A DNA stretch of 64,000 nucleotides from Oxalobacteraceae bacterium CAVE-383 (lineage in GTDB: Bacteria; Pseudomonadota; Gammaproteobacteria; Burkholderiales; Burkholderiaceae_D), in the NCBI GenBank assembly GCA_004134995.1, contig REGP01000003.1:372001-436000 (forward strand). The letters run 5' to 3'. The notes beneath the pieces were generated by a model. It saw only the letters and a program-made list of their open reading frames with translations. It was not told the DNA's origin and ran no database searches. Every line of letters starts with the position of its first letter. Within the stretch, counting starts at the first letter, position 1. Positions 41,227-49,403 of this stretch are shown piece after piece. The position numbers and the translations under genes were made by a program.

Positions 41227-41955
41227 TTAGAGACCGGCCGCAGGGCCGGCGCCGCTCAGGGCCGCCGCTGGCGGCGGGGGGACTGCGTCGGGCAGTTTTT
41301 CGAGGCAGTAGCCGAGGCCGCGCACGGTGGCGATGCGCACGCCGCCGATTTCGATTTTCTTGCGCAGCCGGTGCACATAGACTTCGATCGCATTATTGCT
41401 GACTTCCTCGCCCCATTCGCATAGATGGTCGACCAGTTGTTCTTTCGACACCAGCCGGCCGGTGCGCAGCAGCAGGATTTCCAGCAGCCCCAGTTCGCGC
41501 GCCGACAGATCCAGCATCTGGTCGTTGATATAGGCGATGCGGCCGACCTGGTCGTAGCTGAGAGGGCCGTGTTTGACGACGGTGGGGCCGCCGCCGGCGC
41601 CGCGCCGCGTCAGCGCCCTGACGCGCGCTTCCAGTTCGGACAGCGCGAAGGGCTTGGCCATGTAATCGTCGGCGCCCAGATCGAGCCCCTGGACGCGCTG
41701 TTCGACCGAATCGGCCGCGGTCAGGATCAGCACCGGCAGGCGCGAATTGCGCGCGCGCAGGCGGCGCAGGACTTCCTGTCCGGACATCTTCGGCAATCCC
41801 AGGTCCAGGATCAATAAATCGAAATCCTGGGTCGACAAGGCCGAGTCGGCTTCGACGCCGGTCTTGACGCAGTCGGTCGCATAGCCGGAATGGCGCAGGG
41901 AACGGGTCAAGCCATCGGCGAGTACGCTGTCGTCTTCGGCAAGCAGGATGCGCAT
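41227..41955 (-). CDS. OmpR-family response regulator (TctD/QseB-like)
   Basis: 242 residues. Receiver domain with acidic pocket (AEDDS), phospho-acceptor D51 (LILDLGLP) and conserved T/K residues, then a winged-helix DNA-binding domain (LSARELGLLEILLLRTGRLVSKEQLVDHLCEWGEEVSNNAIEVYVHRLRKKI). First gene of the regulator-kinase-symporter operon. Two tandem direct repeats lie just upstream of its start. Confidence 0.96.
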   Translation of the reverse strand: MRILLAEDDSVLADGLTRSLRHSGYATDCVKTGVEADSALSTQDFDLLILDLGLPKMSGQEVLRRLRARNSRLPVLILTAADSVEQRVQGLDLGADDYMAKPFALSELEARVRALTRRGAGGGPTVVKHGPLSYDQVGRIAYINDQMLDLSARELGLLEILLLRTGRLVSKEQLVDHLCEWGEEVSNNAIEVYVHRLRKKIEIGGVRIATVRGLGYCLEKLPDAVPPPPAAALSGAGPAAGL

Positions 41956-41973
41956 GGGACAATCCGATCTGAT

Positions 41974-42002
41974 GAAGTTGACGCCACTGAATTGGCGCCA
42001 CT
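41974..42002 (-). promoter_or_regulatory. Tandem direct repeat before the response regulator gene
   Basis: TTGACGCCACT (41978-41988) and TTGGCGCCACT (41992-42002), 14 bp apart start to start, 23 bp upstream of the regulator ATG. The spacing fits OmpR/PhoB-type boxes, so this may be an autoregulatory site. Function is inference. Confidence 0.5.
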
Positions 42003-42130
42003 TAATATTAACATTGTGAATACCAGATATAGCTATCGATGTAGTCTAGTAGGTTTCCCGAAGAGCGGCAAGACGGCTTTCGGCCCGAAGGCTGGACTAA
42101 AATAGCGGACAGTTTTATAGGAGAGCAGGG

Positions 42131-42901
42131 ATGCAGGCGAAAAGAATTGCACTGGTGACGGGCGCCGGGTCGGGGATTGGGCGTTCGATCGCGCTGGGAC
42201 TGCTGGGCGCGGGCTATGCCGTGGCGCTGGCGGGGCGGCGGCTGGAGCCCTTGCAGGAAACCATTGCGCTGGCGGCGGCCGGCGGCGTCGGCGATATTGA
42301 AGCGCGCACACTGGCCGTATCGGCCGACGTCGGCGATCCGGCATCGGTAAGGCATCTGTTCGAGCAGACGCAGGCGCGTTTCGGCCGGCTGGACCTGCTG
42401 TTCAACAACGCGGGCATCTTCACGCCGCCGGTGCCGCTGGAAGATCTCGATTTCGCGCAATGGCAGGCTTCGGTCTCGGTCAACCTGACCGGCGCCTTCC
42501 TGTGCACGCAGGCGGCCTTCCGGATCATGAAGGCGCAACAGCCGCGCGGCGGCCGCATCATCAATAACGGATCGATTTCGGCCCATGCGCCGCGGCCCAA
42601 TTCAGTCGCCTACACGTCCACCAAGCATGCGATTACGGGGCTGACCAAAAGCAGCTCGCTCGATGGCAGGCAATATGACATTGCCTGCGGCCAGATCGAT
42701 ATCGGCAACGCCTCCACCGACATGACCGAAAAGATGAAAAGGGGTGTGGCGCAGGCCGATGGTTCGGTGCGGATCGAACCGACCATGTCGGTCGATCACG
42801 TGGCCAATGCGGTGCTGTACATGGATAGCCTGCCGCTTGATGCGAACGTGCAGTTCATGACCGTGATGGCCACCAAGATGCCGTTCGTGGGGCGCGGCTA
42901 G
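42131..42901 (+). CDS. Short-chain dehydrogenase/reductase
   Basis: 256-residue classical SDR: cofactor motif [12 protein letters not shown] (LFNNAGIF), catalytic S in [10 protein letters not shown] and YTSTK. GGAGAGCAGGG precedes the ATG, and a TAAAAT -10-like box is at 42099. The substrate cannot be deduced. Converges on grxD. Confidence 0.93.
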   Translation: MQAKRIALVTGAGSGIGRSIALGLLGAGYAVALAGRRLEPLQETIALAAAGGVGDIEARTLAVSADVGDPASVRHLFEQTQARFGRLDLLFNNAGIFTPPVPLEDLDFAQWQASVSVNLTGAFLCTQAAFRIMKAQQPRGGRIINNGSISAHAPRPNSVAYTSTKHAITGLTKSSSLDGRQYDIACGQIDIGNASTDMTEKMKRGVAQADGSVRIEPTMSVDHVANAVLYMDSLPLDANVQFMTVMATKMPFVGRG

Positions 42902-42926
42902 AGGCTAAAGGCTGGAGGGCGGACCG

Positions 42927-42945
42927 GCGCGCCGTCAAGGCGCGC
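42927..42945. terminator. GC-rich hairpin between convergent SDR and grxD genes
   Basis: GCGCGCC - GTCAA - GGCGCGC, 7-bp stem without a T-run, so a weak or factor-assisted terminator at best. Confidence 0.45.
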
Positions 42946-42952
42946 ACGGCGT

Positions 42953-43267
42953 TCAGGCGGTTTGCAGCAGCGACTTCAATTCGCCCGATTCATGCATTTC
43001 ATTCATGATGTCGGTGCCGCCGATGAATTCGCCGTTCACATACAGTTGCGGCACGGTCGGCCAGTTCGCATATTCCTTGACGCCTTGGCGCACTTCCGGA
43101 TTTTCCAGCACGTTGACAGTGACGATGTTGTCGACGCCGTTGATTTTCAGCAACTGGATGGCACGGCCGGAAAAACCGCATTGCGGAAATTGCGCAGTGC
43201 CTTTCATGAACAGGACGATCGGATTGCTCGTCACCGTTTCCTTGATCCACTCTTGTACTTCGCTCAT
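42953..43267 (-). CDS. grxD: Monothiol glutaredoxin Grx4-type
   Basis: Fe-S cluster carrier/delivery glutaredoxin. 104 residues with the CGFS active site (C30-S33, QFPQCGFSG), WPTVPQLYVNGEFIGGTDI and the C-terminal glutathione-binding part. Preceded on its 5' side by a very long inverted repeat at 43327-43440 rather than an ordinary promoter region. Confidence 0.97.
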   Translation of the reverse strand: MSEVQEWIKETVTSNPIVLFMKGTAQFPQCGFSGRAIQLLKINGVDNIVTVNVLENPEVRQGVKEYANWPTVPQLYVNGEFIGGTDIMNEMHESGELKSLLQTA

Positions 43268-43326
43268 GGCAAAACCTCAAAATAATTAACGGAATGCGTT
43301 CATTATATGAAAAACCCCGCAAGCGT

Positions 43327-43440
43327 GTACTGTCTTTCAGTTAAGGGCGCCAGCCGAGGGCGTGCGCCCCCTTCTCTCGGCTTCAAACGTTCGTCGGGGG
43401 CGCACCCCCTCGGCTGGCGCCCTTAACTGAAAGACAGTAC
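43327..43440. repeat. Long near-perfect inverted repeat between hpf and grxD
   Basis: Left arm 43327-43371 and right arm 43396-43440 are 45 nt each with a single mismatch (43361/43406); the outer 34 bp match perfectly. The 24-base loop includes CGTTCGT. No coding frame, transposase or target duplication is visible. Much longer than an intrinsic terminator, and it has no T-run. Origin unknown. Confidence 0.93.
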
Positions 43441-43469
43441 GGCAAACTATTGGATTGCCTCAATGAAAA

Positions 43470-43487
43470 ACGCCCCTGGCGGGGCGT
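43470..43487 (-). terminator. Intrinsic terminator of hpf
   Basis: Stem ACGCCCC - TGGC - GGGGCGT followed leftward by a T-run (complement of AAAAA at 43466-43470), 37 bp after the hpf stop. Confidence 0.85.
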
Positions 43488-43523
43488 CTTGTCCTGCGAT
43501 GCAGCCGAGGTTGCGCCGGGGTT

Positions 43524-43880
43524 TTATCCCATCGACGGCGCGGCGAGCGGCTCTTCAGCCATGCGCTTGACCTCGGAATGATGTTCCTGCACCTTGTTCT
43601 TGTATTTCATGACCTGGCGATCCAGCTTGTCCATCAGGCAATCGATCGCCGCGTACATATCCTGGGCAATGCCTTCGGCATGCATATCCTTCCCCTTTAC
43701 GTGCAGATTGATTTCCGCTTTTTGTCGTTTTTCTTTTTCAGTCAGCTTGTCCACGCTCAGTATCACGGTAATGTCGAGAACGTCGTCGAAGTGGCGCTTG
43801 ATGCGCGACAGCTTGCTTTCGACATATTCACGGATGGCGGGAGTTAATTCGAGGTGATGGCCACTAATTGTCAGGTTCAT
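43524..43880 (-). CDS. hpf: Ribosome hibernation promoting factor (short form)
   Basis: 118-residue ribosome-associated stress protein of the HPF/RaiA family: [27 protein letters not shown] at the start and [38 protein letters not shown]. Length matches the short betaproteobacterial form. Strong AGGAGCG site before the ATG. Last gene of the kds-lpt-rpoN run; ptsN and hprK, which commonly follow hpf in betaproteobacteria, are missing. Confidence 0.96.
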   Translation of the reverse strand: MNLTISGHHLELTPAIREYVESKLSRIKRHFDDVLDITVILSVDKLTEKEKRQKAEINLHVKGKDMHAEGIAQDMYAAIDCLMDKLDRQVMKYKNKVQEHHSEVKRMAEEPLAAPSMG

Positions 43881-44044
43881 ACAGCGCTCCTTAGTGATGT
43901 TGCCGGCGGTTCACATATTGCCCGGATATCGGTGTGGACACGGCAACGTTACGGATGGTGATGCCGGATCGTACGGTCCCGGATGTTCCTGGATACTGAT
44001 AAAAATATAAACGATTTACAGGGCAATTACAGAAGTAATCGGAT

Positions 44045-45547
44045 TTATAGGGATTTGCGCAAGGTAACCGACGGAATTTTCAATACTTCGCGATACTTGG
44101 CGACGGTGCGTCTGGCGACCACCATGCCTTGTTCCGCGAGCATGTCCGCGATTTTGCTGTCAGAGAAGGGGTTTTTCGGGTCTTCAGCTCCTATCAGTTG
44201 TTTGATTAACGCCCTGATTGCCGTCGATGACGCTTCGCCGCCGGCATCGGTAGTGACGTGACTGCCGAAGAAATACTTTAACTCAAACATGCCATGCGGT
44301 GTAAGCATGTATTTTTGAGTTGTAACACGCGAAATGGTACTTTCGTGCAAGCCCAGTGTATCAGCTATTTCGCGCAGCACAAGCGGTCTCATGGCGACCG
44401 CGCCGTGCGAAAAGAAATTGCGCTGGCGTTCGACAATCGCCTGCGAGACGCGCAGGATCGTATCGAAGCGCTGGCGCATATTCTTGATCAGCCATTTCGC
44501 GTCCTGTAACTGAGAGCCGAGTGAGGTATCGCCCTTTTGCTGTTTCAGAGCATTCGCATACAGGGCATTGATGCGCAAGCGCGGCATCACTTCGCGGTTC
44601 AGCGACACCCGCCAGTCGCCCTTGCTGTATTTGACGACGACGTCGGGTACCACGTAATCGGAAGCGCCGTTGGAAAATGCGGCGCCGGGATGGGGATTGC
44701 AGGCGCGGATCACCGCCTGCGCTTCGCGCAAATCCTCGTCGTCGCAATTCAGCCCTTTCTTGATTTTATTGAAATCGCGCTGCGCGAACTGCGAGAGGTA
44801 GCCGTTGACGATCGCCAGCGCCATGCGCCGCGTGACGAACGGCACTTTCGGCATGCGCGAAATCTGGATCGCCAGGCATTCGGTTGCATTGCGGGCGCCG
44901 ACGCCGGGCGGGTCGAAGGTCTGCAGCATATTCAGTGCGATCTGGAGTTCCTGCAATTCGATTTCCAGTTCGGCCGGCAGGCGCGCGTGGATTTCTTCCA
45001 GCGGTTCTTCCAGATAACCGCGTTCGTCGAGCGCATCGATGATCAGTTCCAGCAGTGCGCGGTCGCGCGGTTCGCGCACGCTCAGCCGGGTTTGCTCCAG
45101 CACGTATTCGCGCAGCGTGATTTCATTGGCTTCCAATTGCGGCCGGCTGTTTTCGTCGTCGCTGCTTTTCGAGACGCGGCCGATGTCGCTGTTGTTCCAG
45201 TCGCCTTCATCGCCGGACGACGCTTCGCCGGCATCCTGGCCTTCGCCGCCTTCGGTTGCCGGCGCCTGCTCGGCGCTTGCGGTTTCCTGCTGCTGTTGCT
45301 GCTGTTGCGCTTCGCCGGCCGCGCCGATTTCGGTCTGCGGCGCATTGATCAGGCCGCCGTCTGCCATCAGCCGCTGTGCGTGGTCGAGCGCATCGTCCAG
45401 CCGCTCCAGCAACGGATTTTCCGTCAGCATCTGTTCCAGCTCCTGATGCAGTTCGAGCGTCGACAACTGCAGCAGACGGATCGACTGCTGCAGTTGAGGC
45501 GTCAGCGCAAGATGCTGCGATGTGCGGAGTTGGAGGGATTGTTTCAT
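44045..45547 (-). CDS. rpoN: RNA polymerase sigma-54 factor
   Basis: 500 residues. Region I starts MKQSLQLRTSQHLALTPQLQQSIRLLQLS (activator-responsive, Q/L-rich); an acidic, glutamine-rich region II (about 75-130, including a QQQQQQQE run); core-binding region; and the C-terminal RpoN box ARRTVAKYRE (478-487) that reads the -24 element. Located between lptB and hpf, the standard order. Confidence 0.97.
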   Translation of the reverse strand: MKQSLQLRTSQHLALTPQLQQSIRLLQLSTLELHQELEQMLTENPLLERLDDALDHAQRLMADGGLINAPQTEIGAAGEAQQQQQQQETASAEQAPATEGGEGQDAGEASSGDEGDWNNSDIGRVSKSSDDENSRPQLEANEITLREYVLEQTRLSVREPRDRALLELIIDALDERGYLEEPLEEIHARLPAELEIELQELQIALNMLQTFDPPGVGARNATECLAIQISRMPKVPFVTRRMALAIVNGYLSQFAQRDFNKIKKGLNCDDEDLREAQAVIRACNPHPGAAFSNGASDYVVPDVVVKYSKGDWRVSLNREVMPRLRINALYANALKQQKGDTSLGSQLQDAKWLIKNMRQRFDTILRVSQAIVERQRNFFSHGAVAMRPLVLREIADTLGLHESTISRVTTQKYMLTPHGMFELKYFFGSHVTTDAGGEASSTAIRALIKQLIGAEDPKNPFSDSKIADMLAEQGMVVARRTVAKYREVLKIPSVTLRKSL

Positions 45548-45573
45548 CGATGATCAGAACGCTTGTCTACGCA

Positions 45574-46320
45574 TTACATGCGGAAGTGCTCGCCGAGATA
45601 AACCCTGCGCACCGATTCGTTGGCGATGATTTCGTCGGGGCTGCCGCTGGCCAGCACCGTGCCTTGATTGATGATGTAGGCGCGGTCGCAAATGCCCAGC
45701 GTTTCGCGCACGTTGTGGTCGGTGATCAGGACGCCGATGCCGCGCTCTTTCAGGAAGCGCACGATGCGCTGGATTTCGATCACCGCGATCGGGTCGATGC
45801 CGGCGAAAGGTTCGTCGAGCAGCACGAAGCGCGGGCTGGTGGCGAGCGCGCGCGCGATTTCGACGCGCCGCCGTTCGCCGCCGGAAAGCGACAGCGCCTG
45901 GCTGTCGCGCAATTTTTCGATCTGCAATTCCTGCAGCAGGCTGTTCAGCCGCTGTTCGATGACTTCCTTCGTCAGAGGCTGGCCGTCGGCGGTTTGCAGT
46001 TCCAGCACGGCGCGGATATTGTCTTCCACCGACAGCTTGCGGAATACCGACGCTTCCTGCGGCAGATACGACAGGCCCAGCAACGCGCGGCGATGGATGG
46101 GCAGCCGCGAAATCACCGCGCCGTCGAGCTGGATATCGCCGCCGTCCATCGGCACCAGGCCGACGATCATGTAGAACGAGGTGGTCTTGCCGGCGCCGTT
46201 CGGCCCCAGCAGGCCGACCACTTCGCCGCTTTCGATTTCGAGCGAGACGTCCTGCACGACTTGGCGCGCGCCGTAACTCTTCTTCAGGCCGCGGACGATA
46301 AGCGAGCTGACCGCCATCAT
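45574..46320 (-). CDS. lptB: Lipopolysaccharide export ATPase LptB
   Basis: Cytoplasmic ABC ATPase powering LPS extraction by LptFG. 248 residues, Walker [11 protein letters not shown] (39-48), Q-loop [12 protein letters not shown], signature LSGGERRR, Walker [13 protein letters not shown] and H-loop ITDHNV. ATGA overlap with lptA. Confidence 0.97.
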   Translation of the reverse strand: MMAVSSLIVRGLKKSYGARQVVQDVSLEIESGEVVGLLGPNGAGKTTSFYMIVGLVPMDGGDIQLDGAVISRLPIHRRALLGLSYLPQEASVFRKLSVEDNIRAVLELQTADGQPLTKEVIEQRLNSLLQELQIEKLRDSQALSLSGGERRRVEIARALATSPRFVLLDEPFAGIDPIAVIEIQRIVRFLKERGIGVLITDHNVRETLGICDRAYIINQGTVLASGSPDEIIANESVRRVYLGEHFRM

Positions 46321-46979
46321 TGTTCCTTGGCAGGCGCCGGCGCCGCGGGCGTTGCAGCCGGCGGCGATTCCGGCAGAACCGTGGTGGCGCGCGGGTTCGG
46401 CGTCGGCGCCGGCGCGGCATTCGCGCCGGGGGCCGGCACGCGCGGCTGGATCACGGCCGTGATGCGGCCGCCGCCGGCCTTGCTGTCGCCGCTGGCGCTG
46501 TTGTTGACGGAATAATATTCGGCGCGGCTGTCGTAGGAAATGAATTCGCCGCGCACTTCATCGGTCACCTTGACGCCGGTCAGGCGCTGCATCTTGGCGT
46601 GCACGAACAGCTTGGCGATTTCGGTGCGGCCGTCGTATTCGATGCGGTCGGCCTCGCCTTCGATCCACAGATCCGGTCCGCCGTCGCGTTTCTGCCGGAA
46701 GGTCGCCAGCTTGCCGGGACCCGCATACAGGGTGGCGAACTGATAGCCGTCGGGATCGGTGGTCACCACCACTTTTTCCGCTTTCATGATCAGCGTGCCG
46801 CGCGTCATCACGACGTCGCCGGTGAAGGTGTTGACCTGGCGCACGTCGTCGTAGGTCATGTGATTCGAATCGACCACGCTCGGTTTTTCCGAATCGGCCT
46901 TTTCGGCATGGGCCGCCTGCATGCCCGGCAGCGCCAGCGCCAGCAGCGCGCACAGGGTATAAAAATTGAATCGTTTCAT
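46317..46979 (-). CDS. lptA: Lipopolysaccharide periplasmic bridge protein LptA
   Basis: Periplasmic beta-jellyroll LPS carrier. 220 residues with signal peptide ([22 protein letters not shown]), the OstA/LptA core ([35 protein letters not shown]) and a proline/alanine-rich C-terminal tail longer than in E. coli. Between lptC and lptB. Confidence 0.95.
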   Translation of the reverse strand: MKRFNFYTLCALLALALPGMQAAHAEKADSEKPSVVDSNHMTYDDVRQVNTFTGDVVMTRGTLIMKAEKVVVTTDPDGYQFATLYAGPGKLATFRQKRDGGPDLWIEGEADRIEYDGRTEIAKLFVHAKMQRLTGVKVTDEVRGEFISYDSRAEYYSVNNSASGDSKAGGGRITAVIQPRVPAPGANAAPAPTPNPRATTVLPESPPAATPAAPAPAKEQ

Positions 46980-47017
46980 GATGTTCCTACGCAGGAGAGG
47001 TGGGGTGGCGACCGAGG

Positions 47018-47659
47018 TCAGCGCGGCTTTGCATAATAAATTCCGTGTACGCGGTTCTGCAGTTCAAGCTTCAGTTCGGCATTGCTGGCCACCATGCCGA
47101 CGCCGTTGAGCACCGAGTCGCCGAGCATGATCCTGACCGGCCGGTCGGTGGTGACCTTGTCGTCGTCGGGCAGCAGCAGCAGGTAATCCGAATTCACCGT
47201 CAGCTTGGGCGATTTGCCGACCGGATCGCGTTCGGCGTAGGCATTGCCGAGCATATGGATCTTGCTGTTGTCGTCTTCGATCATGGCGCGGTCCGAACGC
47301 AGTTGCATCGGCGGCTTGGCCTTGTCCAGGCTGCGGATGAACGGCGTCTGTACCTTGAACGAATCGTCGGCCGGATAATGTTCCATGCGCTTGCCGGTGA
47401 TGGAGTAGCGCGGCGATCCGTCCAGCGCCATTTTGACGTAGACGAAATTGTCGACGTAATAATCGGCCTTGCCGCTGGCGGCCGCGTGCACGTCGTCATG
47501 CGTGCCGGTGCGCATTGCCTGCAGCACCCAGAAACTGCCCAGCGCCAGCACGATCATGGCCGCCAGCAGCACGGCGATCTGAATGCGCATCGAGCGCGCC
47601 TGCGCGTCGGCGCCGCCGGCGGTCTTTTTGCTCACGCCAAGGTTCATGCCAAGATTCAT
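47018..47659 (-). CDS. lptC: Lipopolysaccharide export protein LptC
   Basis: Bitopic membrane protein handing LPS from LptBFG to LptA. Start set at ATG 47659, which overlaps the kdsC stop by 4 bp (ATGA), giving 213 residues. One TM segment (IQIAVLLAAMIVLALGSFWVLQAM), then the LptC domain. The N-terminus is a 12-nt tandem duplication, so MNLG occurs twice and a second in-frame ATG lies at 47647. Confidence 0.93.
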   Translation of the reverse strand: MNLGMNLGVSKKTAGGADAQARSMRIQIAVLLAAMIVLALGSFWVLQAMRTGTHDDVHAAASGKADYYVDNFVYVKMALDGSPRYSITGKRMEHYPADDSFKVQTPFIRSLDKAKPPMQLRSDRAMIEDDNSKIHMLGNAYAERDPVGKSPKLTVNSDYLLLLPDDDKVTTDRPVRIMLGDSVLNGVGMVASNAELKLELQNRVHGIYYAKPR

Positions 47660-48201
47660 GCCAAATACGGCGCCAGCGCCGCCTCGTAGTTGCCCTGCGC
47701 ATGCATGATCAGGTCGCACAATTCGCGCACCGCGCCGTGGCCGCCGTTATTGCGGGTCACGTAATGCGCGCGCCGCCGCACTTCGGGATGGCCGTTGGCG
47801 ACGCAGGCGGCCAGGCCGACGCGGATCAGGATCGGCAGATCGATCACGTCGTCGCCGATGAAGCCGCACTGTTCGGCGCCGAGCGCCAGTCCGGAAGCAA
47901 GCTGTTCGAAAACCGCGCGCTTGTCGTGCGCGCCCTGATGCACGTGTGTAATGCCGAGGGCCGCGGCGCGCTGCACCAGGATGTCGGACTGGCGCGCGGT
48001 GATCAGCGCGGTGGCCACGCCGGATTGCTGCAGCAGCTTCACGCCATGACCGTCGAGCGCATTGAAGCGCTTGAATATCTCGCCTTCGGCGCCGTAATAC
48101 AGGCCGCCGTCGGTCATTACGCCGTCCACGTCGAAGATCATCAGTTTGATTTGCGCCGCGCGTTCCAGCACCGCGGCGGATGGAATGGCCGGGTCTTGCA
48201 T
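47656..48201 (-). CDS. kdsC: 3-deoxy-D-manno-octulosonate-8-phosphate phosphatase
   Basis: Dephosphorylates Kdo-8-P to Kdo for LPS inner core. 181-residue HAD protein without a cap: D24 and D26 in MIFDVDGVMTDG, LITARQS, and GDDVIDLPIL. Stop/start junction with kdsD is TGATG. Confidence 0.96.
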   Translation of the reverse strand: MQDPAIPSAAVLERAAQIKLMIFDVDGVMTDGGLYYGAEGEIFKRFNALDGHGVKLLQQSGVATALITARQSDILVQRAAALGITHVHQGAHDKRAVFEQLASGLALGAEQCGFIGDDVIDLPILIRVGLAACVANGHPEVRRRAHYVTRNNGGHGAVRELCDLIMHAQGNYEAALAPYLA

Positions 48202-49229
48202 CAGATCACCTTGGCGCGGGTCAGGTCGTGAATGTGCAGGGCGCCGACCAGCACGCCGTCGGCGTCCGAGACCAGCATTTGATTGATGCGGAATTGCTCC
48301 ATCACCTGGACCGCGTCGACGGCAAGCTGGTCGGGGCCGACCGTGCGCGGATTGGCGTGCATTACGTCGGCGATCAGGCAGGACGAGAAATCCTTGCCTT
48401 CGCTCAGCAGGCGCCGCAAGTCGCCGTCGGTAAAGATGCCGATCGGCTTGAAGCGTTCGTCCACCACGGCGGTCATGCCCATGCCCTTGCCGGAAATTTC
48501 GAGCAGCGCGTCGGTCAGGGACATTTGCGGGCCGACGGCCGGGATGTCCTTGCCGCTGCGCATCACGTCGCGCACGTGGGTCAGCAGGCGCCGGCCGAGC
48601 GCGCCGCCGGGATGCGAGCGGGCGAAATCCTCTTCGCGGAAGCCGCGCGCGTCGAGCAGCGCCACGGCCAGCGCGTCGCCCATCGCCAGCGCGGCGGTGG
48701 TGCTGGCGGTGGGCGCCAGGTTCAGCGTGCAGGCTTCCTTGGCCACGCCGACGTTCAGATGCACGTCGGCCAGTTGCGCCAGGCTGGAATCGTCGTCGCC
48801 GGTCATCGTGATCAGCGGCGCGCCCATGCGTTTGATGATCGGCAGGATCGCCATCAGCTCGGCGGTTTCGCCCGAATTCGAGATGGCGATGAAGACGTCG
48901 TTGCCGTCGACCATGCCGAGGTCGCCGTGGGCGGCTTCGGCCGGATGGATAAACAGGGAAGGGGTGCCGGTGGAGGCCAGGGTGGCGGCGATCTTGCGCG
49001 CGATATGGCCCGATTTGCCGATGCCCGACACCACGGCGCGGCCGCGGCCGTTCAGCAGCAGCGCCAGCGCTCTGGCGAAGGGCTGGCCGGTATCGTCGGA
49101 TATGCGCTGTTTTAGTGCGAGGACGGCATCGGCCTCGATTTGCAGGGTTTCGCGGGCGACATTAAGCGCGCGGCGAATATTATCGGCGGAAAAAGTTTTC
49201 GGCAGGATTTTGTCATCGGTTACACTCAT
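48201..49229 (-). CDS. kdsD: Arabinose-5-phosphate isomerase
   Basis: Converts ribulose-5-P to arabinose-5-P, the Kdo precursor. Start at ATG 49229 (MSVTDDKILPK), 342 residues. SIS domain (VVSGIGKSGHIARKIAATLASTGTPSLFIHPAEAAHGDLGMV) and two CBS domains at the C-terminus. First gene of the leftward kdsD-kdsC-lptCAB-rpoN-hpf operon and divergent from a cation antiporter gene. Confidence 0.96.
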   Translation of the reverse strand: MSVTDDKILPKTFSADNIRRALNVARETLQIEADAVLALKQRISDDTGQPFARALALLLNGRGRAVVSGIGKSGHIARKIAATLASTGTPSLFIHPAEAAHGDLGMVDGNDVFIAISNSGETAELMAILPIIKRMGAPLITMTGDDDSSLAQLADVHLNVGVAKEACTLNLAPTASTTAALAMGDALAVALLDARGFREEDFARSHPGGALGRRLLTHVRDVMRSGKDIPAVGPQMSLTDALLEISGKGMGMTAVVDERFKPIGIFTDGDLRRLLSEGKDFSSCLIADVMHANPRTVGPDQLAVDAVQVMEQFRINQMLVSDADGVLVGALHIHDLTRAKVI

Positions 49230-49322
49230 CCGTGCAGTATAAACCATACCAAAGCAAAAAACCTGCCAGCCGGCTAATTGCAACTACGGCTTGCATTCCG
49301 GCCGGATTCTCGCCGAACGCCT

Positions 49323-49376
49323 TGCTAACGCTTGATGAATGCTTGCTGAATGCCTGCTGAATGCCTGATTAACGCC
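49323..49376. repeat. Five degenerate 11-bp tandem repeats in the kdsD/antiporter gap
   Basis: Units resembling TGCTGAATGCC follow each other with 10-11 bp period: TGCTAACGCT, TGATGAATGCT, TGCTGAATGCC, TGCTGAATGCC, TGATTAACGCC. A related unit (CGCCGAACGCC) appears just upstream. They lie between divergent starts, so may affect regulation or simply be slippage products. Confidence 0.75.
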
Positions 49377-49403
49377 TTATTTTGATGCATTGCGATATTG
49401 CCT

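Noticed and set aside
43327-43440. Insertion sequence or transposon ends
   Set aside because: Arms are separated by only 24 bp; no transposase, no target-site duplication seen.
49323-49376. Possible CRISPR-like array
   Set aside because: Units are 11 bp with no spacers and no cas genes; simple tandem repeat.
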